Below are positions 23,717 to 34,078 of a stretch of DNA of 64,000 nucleotides, one piece after another. The notes beneath the pieces were generated by a model. The model ran no database searches and was not told the origin of the DNA. It saw only the letters and a program-made list of their open reading frames with translations. Position numbers and translations under genes: made by a program. Positions within the stretch are counted from its first letter, which is position 1. Every line of letters starts with the position of its first letter. This DNA comes from Notospermus geniculatus (lineage: Eukaryota; Nemertea; Pilidiophora; Heteronemertea; Lineidae): NCBI GenBank assembly GCA_002633025.1, contig NMRB01001432.1, positions 46,781 to 110,780 of the forward strand. Reading direction: 5' to 3'.

Positions 23717-23977
23717 ATGCACGGGAAAATGTTGGTTCAATCATTATTTAGTCATCTCATCAGCAACAAGGCTCTCAACAACCCCGATCTTGGATCACGG
23801 CAATCTATATCGTGTTTACACTGTAGCGTTCTGTGCATCGTCTTGAAGAAATGCACAACATTTAATTTCGTTCCTGACGACAATAAGCTTTCATGCCAAC
23901 TCAGCCATACACAGGGAATATGTTTAGAGAAAGATCGAGCAATTTCTTCGACCGGAAGTCGACTGTTTCAAAGAAAG
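23717..23977 (+). CDS. apple/PAN-like domain exon (start uncertain)
   Basis: The frame has the spacing of an apple/PAN module: a F-H-L-x-x-N-K-A-L-N-N opening, then C-x2-C-x3-C, C-T-T-F-N-F and a final C-Q-L-S. PAN modules are extracellular disulphide domains that bind protein or sugar; family membership is inferred from this pattern only. The exon ends at a good donor (AAAG|GTAAGG, 23977/23978) in phase 0 and reads straight into the exon at 24201. The 5' limit is unclear: an in-frame stop lies at 23696, so translation starts at ATG 23717 or the exon begins after an AG near 23707 or 23716. No signal peptide is visible, so an upstream exon may be missing. Confidence 0.5.
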
Positions 23978-24121
23978 GTAAGGAACTTTTGTGAAAAAAA
24001 GTAAAACCAGAACAATCCTATAATTGGCGATGGAAATAACACCGCTATATGGAAGAAAAAAATAATATAAACTGCTGACAACAAAGAAAATGATAAATAC
24101 ATGTACACTGATTATTAAAAT

Positions 24122-24180
24122 ACCGTACTACATGTATATGGGCGTGTATATGTATATGGGCGTGTACATGTATATGGGCT
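24122..24180 (+). repeat. 16-bp minisatellite in the intron
   Basis: Three copies of TGTATATGGGCGTGTA inside the 223-bp intron between the two exons. Confidence 0.8.
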
Positions 24181-24200
24181 ATGCGGATGTATAATTGCAG

Positions 24201-25202
24201 CACGATTACGTTCCGATAGGGCCGCCTCGCAAAGTTCTTATCATGCCACCGATCCCGGTCGGTACATACAAAGTATATAGTAAGTTCGGTTATCCAAACG
24301 GATACTTGATAGCCATTTCAATCGATAACCTGTTAGTATTTAAATTAAACACAACTCGGCTTGTGTACACTTTGCTGTATGATGTTTGGCCACCTCGCAA
24401 AGCGTACCTCAACCAATTTCTAACGGGGACCACCTGTGAAAACATATTATATTTCCTCTTCGGGAGCCCCAGCTACATATCAATGCTCGATTTCAGTAAA
24501 AACCTCCTAAGTAAAGTAGTGTTCAGTGAACAAGAGAGGGCGTTATTTCGAACCAGGTTCGGTGCTGACATGCAGAGTGTTCATACAAAAGGGATACTTT
24601 ATATTCATGCATGGAAACAAGTGAACAATTACACGTTTGCAATTGAATGTCGGCGCTATTCGAAGGTCGAGTTTTTTGCAGTATATGACGTCATTTTCAA
24701 CAAACAAACAGCAGAACTAAAAAATGGAGTAATTTTGTTCAGAAAATGCAGCGCACTGCAGTCATTTTTTGCATATCTCATATGCTTCCATATACGGAGC
24801 AGAAATGGTGTATTCAACACAAAGATATCTTTGTACAAGAAAAACCAAAAAGATATAGCTTTCATAAAAAATGTTGCCTATTATCGACTACGGTCATTGG
24901 TGCTTATAATATACGGCCATCCCGAGTCTCTTATGCGATATGTATACTTGCCTGATGATGAGTCCGAGGGTGTTCGTTTCTTAGGGCACGATATTAGTCC
25001 AGCGATTTGTCAGCTCAAGGGGGGTTTATACACGGGTCGTATCGAGTCTCTTCTCGTTAAGATACTAATACGGTTGGAAAGTTCCAAGAGTCCAAATAAG
25101 TTTGGATTTGATGCTTCGGGGAAACTGTATCAACTTGTGCACTCGTTGGAAGGGAGAAAATTATTTTTAAAATATGTGTATATTTACCCATTGTCTGGGT
25201 AG
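24201..25202 (+). CDS. terminal exon A, 333 codons, unknown fold
   Basis: The exon begins after ATAATTGCAG and continues the apple-like exon in phase 0, then stays open for 333 codons to TAG at 25200-25202. I do not recognise the family. The protein is rich in alternating hydrophobic strands with aromatic residues (GYLIAIS, LLVFKL, ILYFLFGS, VEFFAVYDV, LVLIIYG), compatible with a beta-propeller or similar all-beta domain; that is inference. There is no transmembrane helix and few cysteines. It resembles exon B (26066-27079) in length, acceptor phase and opening (H at position 1, then a basic RKV and a PP pair). Confidence 0.55.
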   Translation, partial: HDYVPIGPPRKVLIMPPIPVGTYKVYSKFGYPNGYLIAISIDNLLVFKLNTTRLVYTLLYDVWPPRKAYLNQFLTGTTCENILYFLFGSPSYISMLDFSKNLLSKVVFSEQERALFRTRFGADMQSVHTKGILYIHAWKQVNNYTFAIECRRYSKVEFFAVYDVIFNKQTAELKNGVILFRKCSALQSFFAYLICFHIRSRNGVFNTKISLYKKNQKDIAFIKNVAYYRLRSLVLIIYGHPESLMRYVYLPDDESEGVRFLGHDISPAICQLKGGLYTGRIESLLVKILIRLESSKSPNKFGFDASGKLYQLVHSLEGRKLFLKYVYIYPLSG

Positions 25203-25269
25203 GGTGTGCGTCATTGGCATAATTTTTTGAAAATAATACTGAATATATGAATGTACATGTATGATGAGC

Positions 25270-25724
25270 CATATGCGTATTTAAGCACGTGCGCTTATAA
25301 ACGAAAATCACTTGTTTAAAGGCTTGTTTTCGCCTTCGTTTCGCCCGATTATAAGGACTAGCGCTTATACTTTTCTGGAACAAAACCGCTTCTTTGGAAA
25401 CTCCTTCTTTACAAAAAAAAACGATTGTGGTTGTCGGCACATGCGGTGCGATCGTTGTCTGCGATCGGCAAACTGACCCGCGCCGCCGGGACTCGACGAG
25501 TGCATGTAGGTCTACATTGTACTTGTTGAATGTTTGATGCTAACTGAATGAGATCGTATATGAGACACACTTATGGCTGTACGAGATACACCAGTAAAAT
25601 GGATGTTCTTTTTGGGATCACTGATCACATCACTTATTGTTCGAATTTAAGCGCACTGTGCTTATATTCGAATTTTAGCGCACGTCGATTATAAGCGCAG
25701 TGTGCTAAAATACGCATAAATACG
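25270..25724. mobile_element. foldback element between the two terminal exons
   Basis: GCGTATTTAAGCACGTGCGC and TTATAA at the left are mirrored by TTATAAGCGCAGTGTGCT and AAAATACGC at the right. It has further inner palindromes around AAGCGCACTGTGCTTATA (25650-25665). Confidence 0.65.
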
Positions 25725-25784
25725 GTACATGTTGAACACGTCCGATACATCAAACCGAAACTGCTTAGGCAAGTTTCGGCTTTA

Positions 25785-25920
25785 GGCCGCTATTACATAG
25801 AAGTATACGGTATACGAAATCGCCGGTTAACAATGGCTTCACGGTCGTGAATCTTCGGGAAGCCTTTGTTAACTGGTATACCGTATACCGTATACCGTAT
25901 ACTTCTATGTAACAGGGGCC
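25785..25920. mobile_element. Harbinger-like MITE (TTA target duplication)
   Basis: GGCCGCTATTACATAGAAGT at the left is mirrored by ACTTCTATGTAACAGGGGCC at the right, flanked by TTA on both sides (25782-25784, 25921-25923). GGCC ends and a 3-bp T-W-A duplication are the PIF/Harbinger signature. The right arm has a TACCGTA expansion. Confidence 0.75.
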
Positions 25921-26065
25921 TTAGAGCAAAGTAGTTTTCGAATAGTGTATACAGCTGTAAGTATTGTACATGTACATTGTAATTCGATATAAGGTAGTGT
26001 ACTTGTGCTATGATTCGGCGCCACATGTACCAGCGATGATTTTTTATAACGTCACCTGTTTTTAG

Positions 26066-27079
26066 CATCGGGAAAACTACACATTCGCACGTAAGGTCAG
26101 GTCCGTCCTTAGACCACCTTATACATTTCGTGGTAACAGAGATAGATGGTGGTACGACGAATTATCTGAATATCTTGTTATCTCGCGAAAAGGAGGAGTC
26201 AGCAAATCGAAAGTAAACTTTTATTCTTATCGTGAAAACACGTTTCACCTGGTACAGATATTTGAATATGACGGAGCTTTTGGGTTTATTGGTAAATTCA
26301 GAAATTTGTATCAAAAAAGGTTTCTACTTTTCACGACTAGAAAACCTTTTCGGGATTACCTTCATGACATATTCAACAGAACTAAAATATATCGATTCGA
26401 CGTAGGCCGATCGCATCCATGTTATGGCTCTCAGTGGGTCCGTGACGCCCCAACCTTCGGGAAGGGAACCAGAGTAGTGATAACGTGCTACCCGCGTCGA
26501 GGTATAAGCGCAACAGTCTTCAATGTCACATTTAATGAGTTGACCATGACAGCAATTTTGTCATCAGGCATGAAACTTGAAATCAATGACGATGTGGGCA
26601 GTGATGTTTCATTTTTCACAGAAAACGAGGATGTTATTTCGATTCCTACTATATTACGAGGTGGACGTTTTTTTATCTACAGAAGAAATAGAAACTACAG
26701 ATACGAACAACAAGCTTTATTGATTCAGAAGAATTCTCCACGCTCTCCACGGCAACCTTGGCTTGATCAAATACACTGGAGTCCGAGGTATCAGTCATGC
26801 CTAAGTTGGCACGTGAAACGCATCACCTCCACCTACTCCATGCCAGGCATTTTAGTTGGCTCTGTCGTTCTCTGCAAACCAAGAGAACCCTTAATACATG
26901 TAACTCCATCTCGTTCTTTTCCACCAATCATTCGACTCTCATTCCATCACTTGTATAGATTTAATATTGCAAAGCTTAGTTTTGCCTTCTCACTTCGTGG
27001 AGATGAAATCCTTCTGTTTCCGTGCGAGACGGACAAAAAGAACAATTTCAGATTCGTCGACGTCATGTCTGCAGTCTAG
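26066..27079 (+). CDS. terminal exon B, 337 codons, unknown fold
   Basis: A clean acceptor (CCTGTTTTTAG) precedes an open frame that starts in phase 0 at 26066 and ends at TAG 27077-27079. AATAAA follows at 27302. The protein is basic and aromatic-rich with strand-like stretches (EYLVIS, KVNFYSY, FHLVQIFEYD, RFLLFTT) and no recognised domain or membrane segment. Exon length and acceptor phase match exon A, so it could be an alternative last exon of the apple-like gene or the remnant of a tandem copy whose first exon is lost; no apple-like exon is seen between 25203 and 26065. Confidence 0.5.
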   Translation, partial: HRENYTFARKVRSVLRPPYTFRGNRDRWWYDELSEYLVISRKGGVSKSKVNFYSYRENTFHLVQIFEYDGAFGFIGKFRNLYQKRFLLFTTRKPFRDYLHDIFNRTKIYRFDVGRSHPCYGSQWVRDAPTFGKGTRVVITCYPRRGISATVFNVTFNELTMTAILSSGMKLEINDDVGSDVSFFTENEDVISIPTILRGGRFFIYRRNRNYRYEQQALLIQKNSPRSPRQPWLDQIHWSPRYQSCLSWHVKRITSTYSMPGILVGSVVLCKPREPLIHVTPSRSFPPIIRLSFHHLYRFNIAKLSFAFSLRGDEILLFPCETDKKNNFRFVDVMSAV

Positions 27080-27301
27080 AAGAATAGCAAACTTGACGCT
27101 AGGTGGCGATATCTGAGGATATCACTACTAGTATTGACGCTAGGTTTCCATGTTGAATAGTAGTGCGCGCGCGAGGCGAACAGTAGAAATTCTTCTGTTT
27201 GTAAAGCGGTTACCCATCACGTCGTTTTCTACGCTTACAATATAGATCTGTTGTAGATAGGTGTACAAAGGTATAGAGACGAATCAAACATCGGTAGAGT
27301 A

Positions 27302-27307
27302 AATAAA
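27302..27307 (+). promoter_or_regulatory. candidate polyadenylation signal for exon B
   Basis: AATAAA about 220 bp after the stop codon; position is plausible but not proven. Confidence 0.35.
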
Positions 27308-28191
27308 GTTATTCTGTTTCATTTTCGACAAGATAAATATTGTTTTCTGCAAATAATAACAGTTTGAAAAAGAAGTTGGCGTCACTTGAAAGACCAAAAA
27401 GATGGCGACTCCACCGACGTTGACGTCAAGATTTTCAAGATGGCGATCTAGCGTCGACGGCAGTGTTAAAATTTCGTCCAATTATCAAAAAAAAATTTCA
27501 ACGCTGTCGTGGAGTATGGAAGAATAGGGTACAATATGGAAGTGTGCCACCAGCTTGGACTTTTCTACGATTTGTCAGTCACATATTAACGGCTGCAACC
27601 AAGACCCTCCGCCTTGGGTTTAATTCCTTAAGCCAATACTTCCAGAGGTGATTTGTGGGCACATGGTCAAATTAGTAGTACCAGTATTGCTATAATTTGT
27701 ACTACTTAATACTGTACTACCAGTACATGTATTCAGCAGATCGACCGGTTTCAACAGCTGCAGTAGATCGCCTGTTTTGGTTGAATAATATACAATGGAA
27801 TTTATGACCTTGTGGCTTTTATGCGAGTATCAACCTATCCCCCTCCCCTCCCCCGAGTCTGGGCAAATCGGATTCACTGATTCTCGCATAAGTACACCCT
27901 TAGTCAAAAGTAAATTAACAGTGCCTAAATTCAATATTTCTTTGAATATTAATGAAACGCACCTTTTCTTTCTATACTCACTCATAACAACTGCTTTGAC
28001 ACCTCTTTCCTCCGAAATGACCCCGTTCTACAGTTTAGTGACTTTTTGGTGAAAGATTGCAATTTGATCAAAAAATGAGGTTTTTTATTATCGCCTAAGC
28101 AAAATCGAGAACCTGAGAATTCTACAGCTCTACTGTTTCCAGACACAATGATATTTTGAAATAAAGAATTGAAGCTTCTGCAACCGATTTA
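27308..28191. other. no gene recognised
   Basis: Unique sequence. GACGCTAGGTGGCGAT near 27096 and its near inverse ATCTAGCGTCGAC near 27445 could be ends of a degraded element, but the arms are too diverged to call. Confidence 0.4.
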
Positions 28192-28324
28192 TTGATGATT
28201 TCTTATGCTCAATATACACGATCCAGTTTTCTGTCAAACTTCTTGATCAAACTTTTTCGTCAAATTTTTCCATTCGACCCTCTCAATCCACATGGTGGAT
28301 TTTTTATCAGTCTTTTCGTATATA

Positions 28325-28563
28325 AGGGCCGTTTAGACGACAAGCCAAAAAAAACACATTCAGATTCGATCCGATTGGATCCGATCGACCGCATCCGGTC
28401 TCATTTGCGTTTAGACGAGATTTGAATGTGGTCGTATGTGGTCCAATTGGTCAAAAATCCACATTGGACTGCATTGGGTAGCGTTTACACGTAAAAGTTT
28501 TGAACCCACAATCCGATTCGATCGGATCGAATGTGGATTTTTGCCTGTCGTCTAAACGGCCCT
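28325..28563. mobile_element. MITE with AGGGCCGTTTAGACGAC ends
   Basis: AGGGCCGTTTAGACGAC is mirrored by GTCGTCTAAACGGCCCT, with inner GATCCGATTGGATCCGATCG palindromes. Copy 2 of the host repeat (near 39184) has no insert here. Confidence 0.8.
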
Positions 28564-28663
28564 ATTGAGTCAAGGAAAGGCGCAGTATAGATGACATAAC
28601 CATACAAAATAGTCCCAACGCCGTGAAAATGACATCTATATGGCTGTTCATAACAAAACGCCA

Positions 28664-28762
28664 GGGCCGTATGCACAAAACATCTTAAGTGTAAAATTTC
28701 CCTTAAACCATTGTTCCAAACAAAAGACAAGGAAAATTGTACACTTTTTATGCATACGGCCC
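28664..28762. mobile_element. MITE with GGGCCGTATGCA ends
   Basis: GGGCCGTATGCACAAAA is mirrored by the TTTTTATGCATACGGCCC block. Copy 2 of the host repeat lacks it. Confidence 0.75.
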
Positions 28763-29000
28763 CTCGTCACCGCGATCAAGGCGTTAATCGGACAACAAAA
28801 ATATTCCCCGTGTCACACGGTACGATTTGTAATTAGTTGGTCAAATCGTAGGAGAAAAATAGGACGGGCTCTGTCCAAAACAATTTTGGATTTTGATATT
28901 TGGTTGGTCAAATTCGTGGATTTTCCCCGTGCTACACGATAAAATATTTTGCTCGAACTTTTTTGGTCAAATTAAATTGGACCGTGTGGCTCGGGAAGTA

Positions 29001-30070
29001 GACTTGTTCCGATATTATTTTTCTTTCCCCTGCCAAAAACATTTACAGGCAGCAGTCGCTGCATGATCTGACACCATAAACCGTCACTTCGAGAACCCTG
29101 TCGTCATCAGGCTGGTATATGGCTAAACACGTAGACACCTCTCCTCACACTCGACAGCTATAGTAAAGCTGTCGGGTGTGAGGAGAGGTGCCCACTTCCA
29201 ACATGATCCCCAACCAACACCAATCCACCGCCCCCTTCAGGCGCAACCTTCGCGCGACCCAAAGGAATGTGGAAGTAGGCTTACCACACACCACAGGCTG
29301 ACCACAAATCTTATTCAACACACGACTCTTGAATAACCGATTGGACAGCGTGATCAAATTATACTCTGCTCCACTTTTACACGCAAAAACGAAAATTACA
29401 GGCAGCATATATCTCATGAGTCCTTTACTAGTGTGTAAACGCTGTAGAATGGCCGTAGAATGTATGAATTGCGAATAGACTGTAAATAGTGCCCAGTCAT
29501 GTGCAGGCGATCGTCGATGGTAACGCGGGGGTCGATGGCGTAATTAGGTAGCCGCAAGCTGTTGTCAGATTTCGTATTTCCGCATTCCATTGGGTCGCGC
29601 GAAGGCTGCGCCGGACTATACATTTTCATATTGCTTGGATCCAGGCCCCTCTGAGAAAAGCAATAAAGACACCCTCAGTTGACTGTTTTTATAATCAAAT
29701 GTGATCACTGTGCTTTATAGAAACAGAAAATGAGCAAAGTCCCAAGAATTACAGGTAAATTACATTACATAACCAATAACAAAGAAATTCACGAAACATG
29801 AAAAACAGGTACAATGTTCTCAGAGAAGAAGCGTGTAAATGACACATTCAGGGAGTATAGAACCTGGGGTTGCAAGGGTGTCTTGACCTGCACTTCATAG
29901 ACACCATGCCCCACACACTCAGTACATTAGAAGTTATGTGACGAAACTGAAGGCACCTGCGGGGTCTATCAGTCGAAAGGAATTGAATTAGACGCATCTT
30001 AGAATGCACTAATTAGCCAATACGCTGAAACAAATATTAAGTAATAATATTGTACACTTGGATGGACAGC
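29001..30070. other. no gene recognised
   Basis: A short inverted pair CACCTCTCCTCACACTCGAC and its inverse lies at 29136-29192. The remainder is unique, with short frames only. Confidence 0.45.
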
Positions 30071-30697
30071 TTAACCCTTTCGCACCCGGATTAATTTGGA
30101 AAGTGCACGTTGTGTGACATGAATTTCTGATGTGTTTACAAAAACGCGCCTAGCTCCCCGAAATTACTACCAAAACTTGCGCTATGCCAATCATTCTGGA
30201 GGCAACAAAATGGGCCACGACCTCATGCAGGTTTGCTTCTTCCAAAATGTCTGTGAGAGAAACAGTCCAGAGCCTAAGATGCAAGTTGTGAGGCAATAGT
30301 CAAATTCTGCCTACGTTTTTGTCAGGTTGCCAATCTTTAAACGTCTATATCTCGAAAACCGTTGCTCGTACGCGTCTGAAAATTGGCCAACATGGCGCTA
30401 CTTTTTCCTACTCTTACTTTTGGCGCTAGTCCCGGAGATACATGGCCATTTTGTCACAACCAGTCAGATTTGCACTTTGGAGTCAGTAAATCTAGACCCG
30501 ATGACAAACGTTAACACGCAATTTTACCGAGGTTTCTTCGAACAGAGCAAAATCGCGTATTCGGGGGGGGGGGTAGTCGCGCATTAAAAAATATGCAAAG
30601 AGAACATCAATCGGTCTGCTGGTTATGATTGAATGTCCGAGGGCGTGTGGTACAGGCCACTCTCGCCAACCGACGAGTTTGGGCGCGTAAGGGTTAA
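30071..30697. mobile_element. TTTAACCC-ended dispersed repeat, copy 4
   Basis: Starts TTAACCCTTTCGCACC and ends GGGCGCGTAAGGGTTAA. Insert-free relative of 7541-8406, with a poly-G run at 30565-30573. Confidence 0.7.
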
Positions 30698-31555
30698 CTG
30701 GATTTCAGGAATTCTCAAGTCCATGAGAAAACAGGGTGAAAGGTTGGTCTAAGTGAAAGGAACTAAATTTCCTGTCACCATCTCACACATGGGTCTCGAA
30801 TCGCAGACTCGTCCCTCTGGGATGACCACAGATATGCAGATGGTTTGTTTGTAAGTTGTTTATTAATTACAAAATCATCTATACAAAGAGAAGGTAATCA
30901 GGGTATAGGCACGAGCATTATCTGGCCCTGATTTACTAACAAAATTACAAAAATTTACATAAATTACAAAAAGTGTTAAATGGCAACTTAATATATGCAT
31001 TATAAACAAAATAGGTTACAAGTGATGTTACATTGTATAATGGCAACTTACCGGTAATTTACAAAGAATGGCAAATATAAACAGATAATGACAAGGCTTG
31101 ATCTAGGAATTTTTGATTGATTAGCAACTTTGCGAATCAAAATTTGTTAAACACACGATTTGATTAGCAATTCTTTAATTTGATTAGCAGTGTGTTCGAG
31201 AATCACCGAGCCCTACCTGTAGTGTGTTTAAAATAGCTGACTCACTCATGTATGCAGCGACTGCGACAGGGATAGCGAACCAGGTACCTTAGTTTGATCT
31301 ACAGCCTAGAGATATGTGCGACGATTAGTCGACATCGTTAGGTCTTGCAACGCACACAACCCATGTATTATGATAAGGATGTCTGTTTAGTTCGACCTGC
31401 ACCTTAGAGATGGCGCGACGATCAGGCCAAGGTTCTACTATTTCCACCACGGATGGGCCTAAGTCATGAAGTAGCATGAAATGGAAGGCGCTGCTTTGAT
31501 TCGCTACCAGTGCCAATCATGTTAAGATTTTTTTCTCTTTAATTCGCAAAGTGCC

Positions 31556-31925
31556 ATGATATGATATGATATGATATGATATGATATGATATTTTATTTC
31601 GACCAACATAAGAAAATAATACAATAAATTAAATACAGAAAGTAAGGTCAGGAGCCCATTAACAAGATCAGACGATCGCTTCCGTTTCGGCCCCCTTGAA
31701 AGATAGTTACATATAGAGATGAATGAACATAAATTAGTATTAAACTAAAACAAGACGGAAACCAATGACGTCGAAATAGATAGTACATGTAATACGATAG
31801 TAATATGGACGGTAACATCATGACATGGATATGACATTGATAGTAATATATACATAGATTAATTCACTACAAGTATAAACAAACATTACAACGTGTTATA
31901 GAACACGTGGAGTTATAACCATTTG
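31556..31925 (-). mobile_element. LINE 3' end fragment with (ATGAT)n tail
   Basis: Same fragment as 10386-10720. The terminal pentanucleotide ATGAT repeat has about seven units here (31557-31593) against about three in copy 1, so the tail changed length after duplication. Confidence 0.55.
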
Positions 31926-32207
31926 ATATGTAGTTTTTGTGATACCGGTAATTAATAAAACCAGGTAAACTGTGAGTTGTGAGCTTTTCAGAAACAATTC
32001 TAGGATGGGGTTAAATACATGCAAAATACTAACAAAGAGTAGCCATCTGTTTCCTTCATTTTTTATTGCTATGGTAACTGCACGTAACTAGAGAATGATT
32101 ACAACACGTCGCTCATTGTTGAGATCAACATCAGTCTTAGACCGACGGAACACGTGTTGTAGGTTGCAGACCCCCTTTTCTCAGAAAAGACAGGTCACTT
32201 GTCTTGA

Positions 32208-32311
32208 GGATCCATATTCATAAAACTTCATGTACTTAAGTCTAAGTGTGACACTTATCCTTTGTTCAACACGTTGACTTAAGTACCGGTATATATATGA
32301 ATATGGACCCT
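32208..32311. mobile_element. MITE, AGGGTCCATATTCATAAA family, copy 2
   Basis: Duplicate of 11005-11109 in the second segmental copy, with ACTTAAGTCTAAGTGTGACA inside. Confidence 0.65.
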
Positions 32312-32379
32312 GAAGAACAGCATCTCTCTAGCTACGTACGAAGTGATTCATAATTGCCCCGAGTCAGTATTTTTCATGT

Positions 32380-33003
32380 CTACAATTGGTGCATTTGAAT
32401 AGCAATCTCTGGTTCCGACCAGGGTTGTTTGATCTCTGTCTCTGGTTCTTCCAAGGACGGCGCACAGAGACTGCCGGGTGGAGCCCTGCGACCTTGACCG
32501 AGGAAACTAGGGAGGACATCCCCAGTCTTGTCTTTGTTATGCCGATCAGCCTCTTCCATCTCGTTCCCCTCTGCTACACCGTCAGGTGTGGCATGGACTG
32601 GCAACCTGGTTACACTCTCTGTCGCTACGACTGGGAATCTTTCCAGAACGGGAGTTTCGCCGTTTGTTGGGGTCCGTACTTCCCCGGTAACTGTAGAGAC
32701 GTGAGGTGGTGGGTCAACTATAGGGGCGTGTGGTGGTTGGTCAACTGGAGGGATGTGAGGTGGTTGGTCACCTGGACGGACATGAGGTGGTTGGTCAACT
32801 TGAGGGATGTGAGGTGGTTGGTCAACTCGAGAGACTTGAGGTGGTTGGTCAACTGGAGGGACGTCAGCTGTCGGGGGAACATCGTCATGACCACCACCGA
32901 CAAGAGGATCTCTCTCTGTGCCGGTGTCATGCTCATCGAGTGGAGGTCGTTCAGAATCTCCCGCTGGGGGTTGTCCTGACTCTTTTACGCACGTACAAAC
33001 TTC
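32380..33003 (-). CDS. proline-rich terminal exon, copy 2 (intact)
   Basis: After an acceptor (TTACTTTCACTTTCAG) the minus-strand frame reads VCTCVKE, an acidic stretch, then an array of the 9-residue unit PPVDQPPHV with variants (about seven units), then a charged tail ending IQMHQL and a stop. There is no signal peptide, membrane helix or recognised domain. A cytoplasmic or secreted low-complexity tail is the most that can be said. Copy 1 at 11162-11846 shares the frame, with in-frame length changes. The exon starts with two bases completing a codon, so it fits an upstream exon ending with one leftover base; a weak donor at 34102/34101 in the TNF-receptor-like gene has that phase. TTTATT at 32062-32067 is AATAAA on this strand, about 310 bp after the stop. 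Confidence 0.5.
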   Translation of the reverse strand, partial: EVCTCVKESGQPPAGDSERPPLDEHDTGTERDPLVGGGHDDVPPTADVPPVDQPPQVSRVDQPPHIPQVDQPPHVRPGDQPPHIPPVDQPPHAPIVDPPPHVSTVTGEVRTPTNGETPVLERFPVVATESVTRLPVHATPDGVAEGNEMEEADRHNKDKTGDVLPSFLGQGRRAPPGSLCAPSLEEPETEIKQPWSEPEIAIQMHQL

Positions 33004-33223
33004 TGAAAGTGAAAGTAATGTGGTCATTGTGAGTTTGGGTCCAGCTGGCAAAGAATTTCCCTTCCATTATTGAGATGGGAAGGAGGGAAACGGTGCCACG
33101 GTGACATTGTGGTTGAAACTGAATGGTTAAAATTCAGAGGCAGGCCTATCATCGTTATTGATATGCAATTGAAATCCATTGAAACTGAACGGATTAAATC
33201 ATCGTTCTATCTATGTTGATGCA

Positions 33224-33351
33224 GGTGTGAAGGGAAAGAATGTCCTAGGAAAAACTGTCCGGGGAACAAAAGATCCTATTGTAACATTCGAATCTCTGAC
33301 AATTGGTTTCTGTTGCCTACCCATGCCGCTAAATCCGTCATTCAACAATAG
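33224..33351 (+). CDS. possible cysteine-rich exon (weak)
   Basis: After ATGTTGATGCAG the plus strand reads a short frame with CEGKECPRKNCPGNKRSYC, a dense cysteine pattern like extracellular disulphide modules, then a stop at 33349. No donor is evident before the stop. The segmental copy at 12094 lacks the whole block, so it is either an inserted piece here or a deletion there. Confidence 0.25.
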
Positions 33352-33646
33352 AAGTGGACACGTTTTACAGGGGGACACTATTTACTGCTACACCGGCGCT
33401 CTGTCGTCGATTTCGCTTTTGGGGCCATTATTCCATGCTAGACCATTTAATTTTCCCGAACCCCCTCCAATTTTTATGATTTTTTGGACGTGCATGGGAG
33501 GGGCATCCTAGAGAAATTGCCACACACCAAAGCTCAGCTTATTATGACCATTTTTGGCGGATTAAGAGCACTTTGAAAATACGTGACAACATGCTGGTTC
33601 AAGGTTATTGTATTTTTCCATTGGGGTCTGAGTAAGGGCAGGGTAT

Positions 33647-33845
33647 ATGGAAGAGGCCATCTCAAGCTACTCCATCAATTGCATGGGGTCTTTTACCTGC
33701 CCTTGCAAAGGACCATGGTACAAAGCACCATGCGCCGGAGGTGAAGAGCCAGCGATGATTATCCATATAGCTCAGGCTGGATTCAACTGTGTGACAGGAA
33801 TCAACGCCTTGGAATGTACAAGTCCGCCAAACAATATCCCGCTAT
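33647..33845 (+). CDS. possible EGF-like exon fragment (weak)
   Basis: The frame contains INCMGSFTCPCK, which resembles the central part of a calcium-binding EGF module, followed by several more cysteines. The first EGF cysteines are not seen. The duplicate at 12330 has the same phrase but an early stop. Confidence 0.25.
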
Positions 33846-34078
33846 TGTAAGGTTATATTCGAATGGTCATGGTCTCTATAGCCATATACGTGTATTCTAA
33901 TCCCTCGCTGATCAATAAGACTAGACTTTGATTCCAGGGGGACTTTGTCTATAATACCGTTGTCTAATTTACTTTTGTCTAATTTACCCGGATTCCTTTG
34001 ATCCCTGTCACACCGGGACTTTCCGCATGCTAGGCGGACGTGATAACTACTACGGCTGTCAGAGCTCCTCGACTTTGC

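Larger units (their letters stand above)
28200..28990. repeat. dispersed repeat, copy 1, carrying two MITEs
   Basis: Matches 39070-39645 plus 41943-42010. Shared landmarks include CTCAATCCACA, GGTGGATTTTTTATC, GGCGCAGTATAGA, CAACGCCGTGAAAATGACAT, AGGCGTTAATCGGACAA and TTTGGTCAAATTA. The two copies differ mainly by insertions. Confidence 0.75.
30085..33930. repeat. segmental duplication, copy 2 (partner 7550-12910)
   Basis: Same order as copy 1. This copy lacks the F2 foldback, the hairpin, the 157-bp retroposon-like insert and the 12585 MITEs. It has an intact proline-rich exon and an extra 173-bp block at 33222-33394. Confidence 0.85.
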
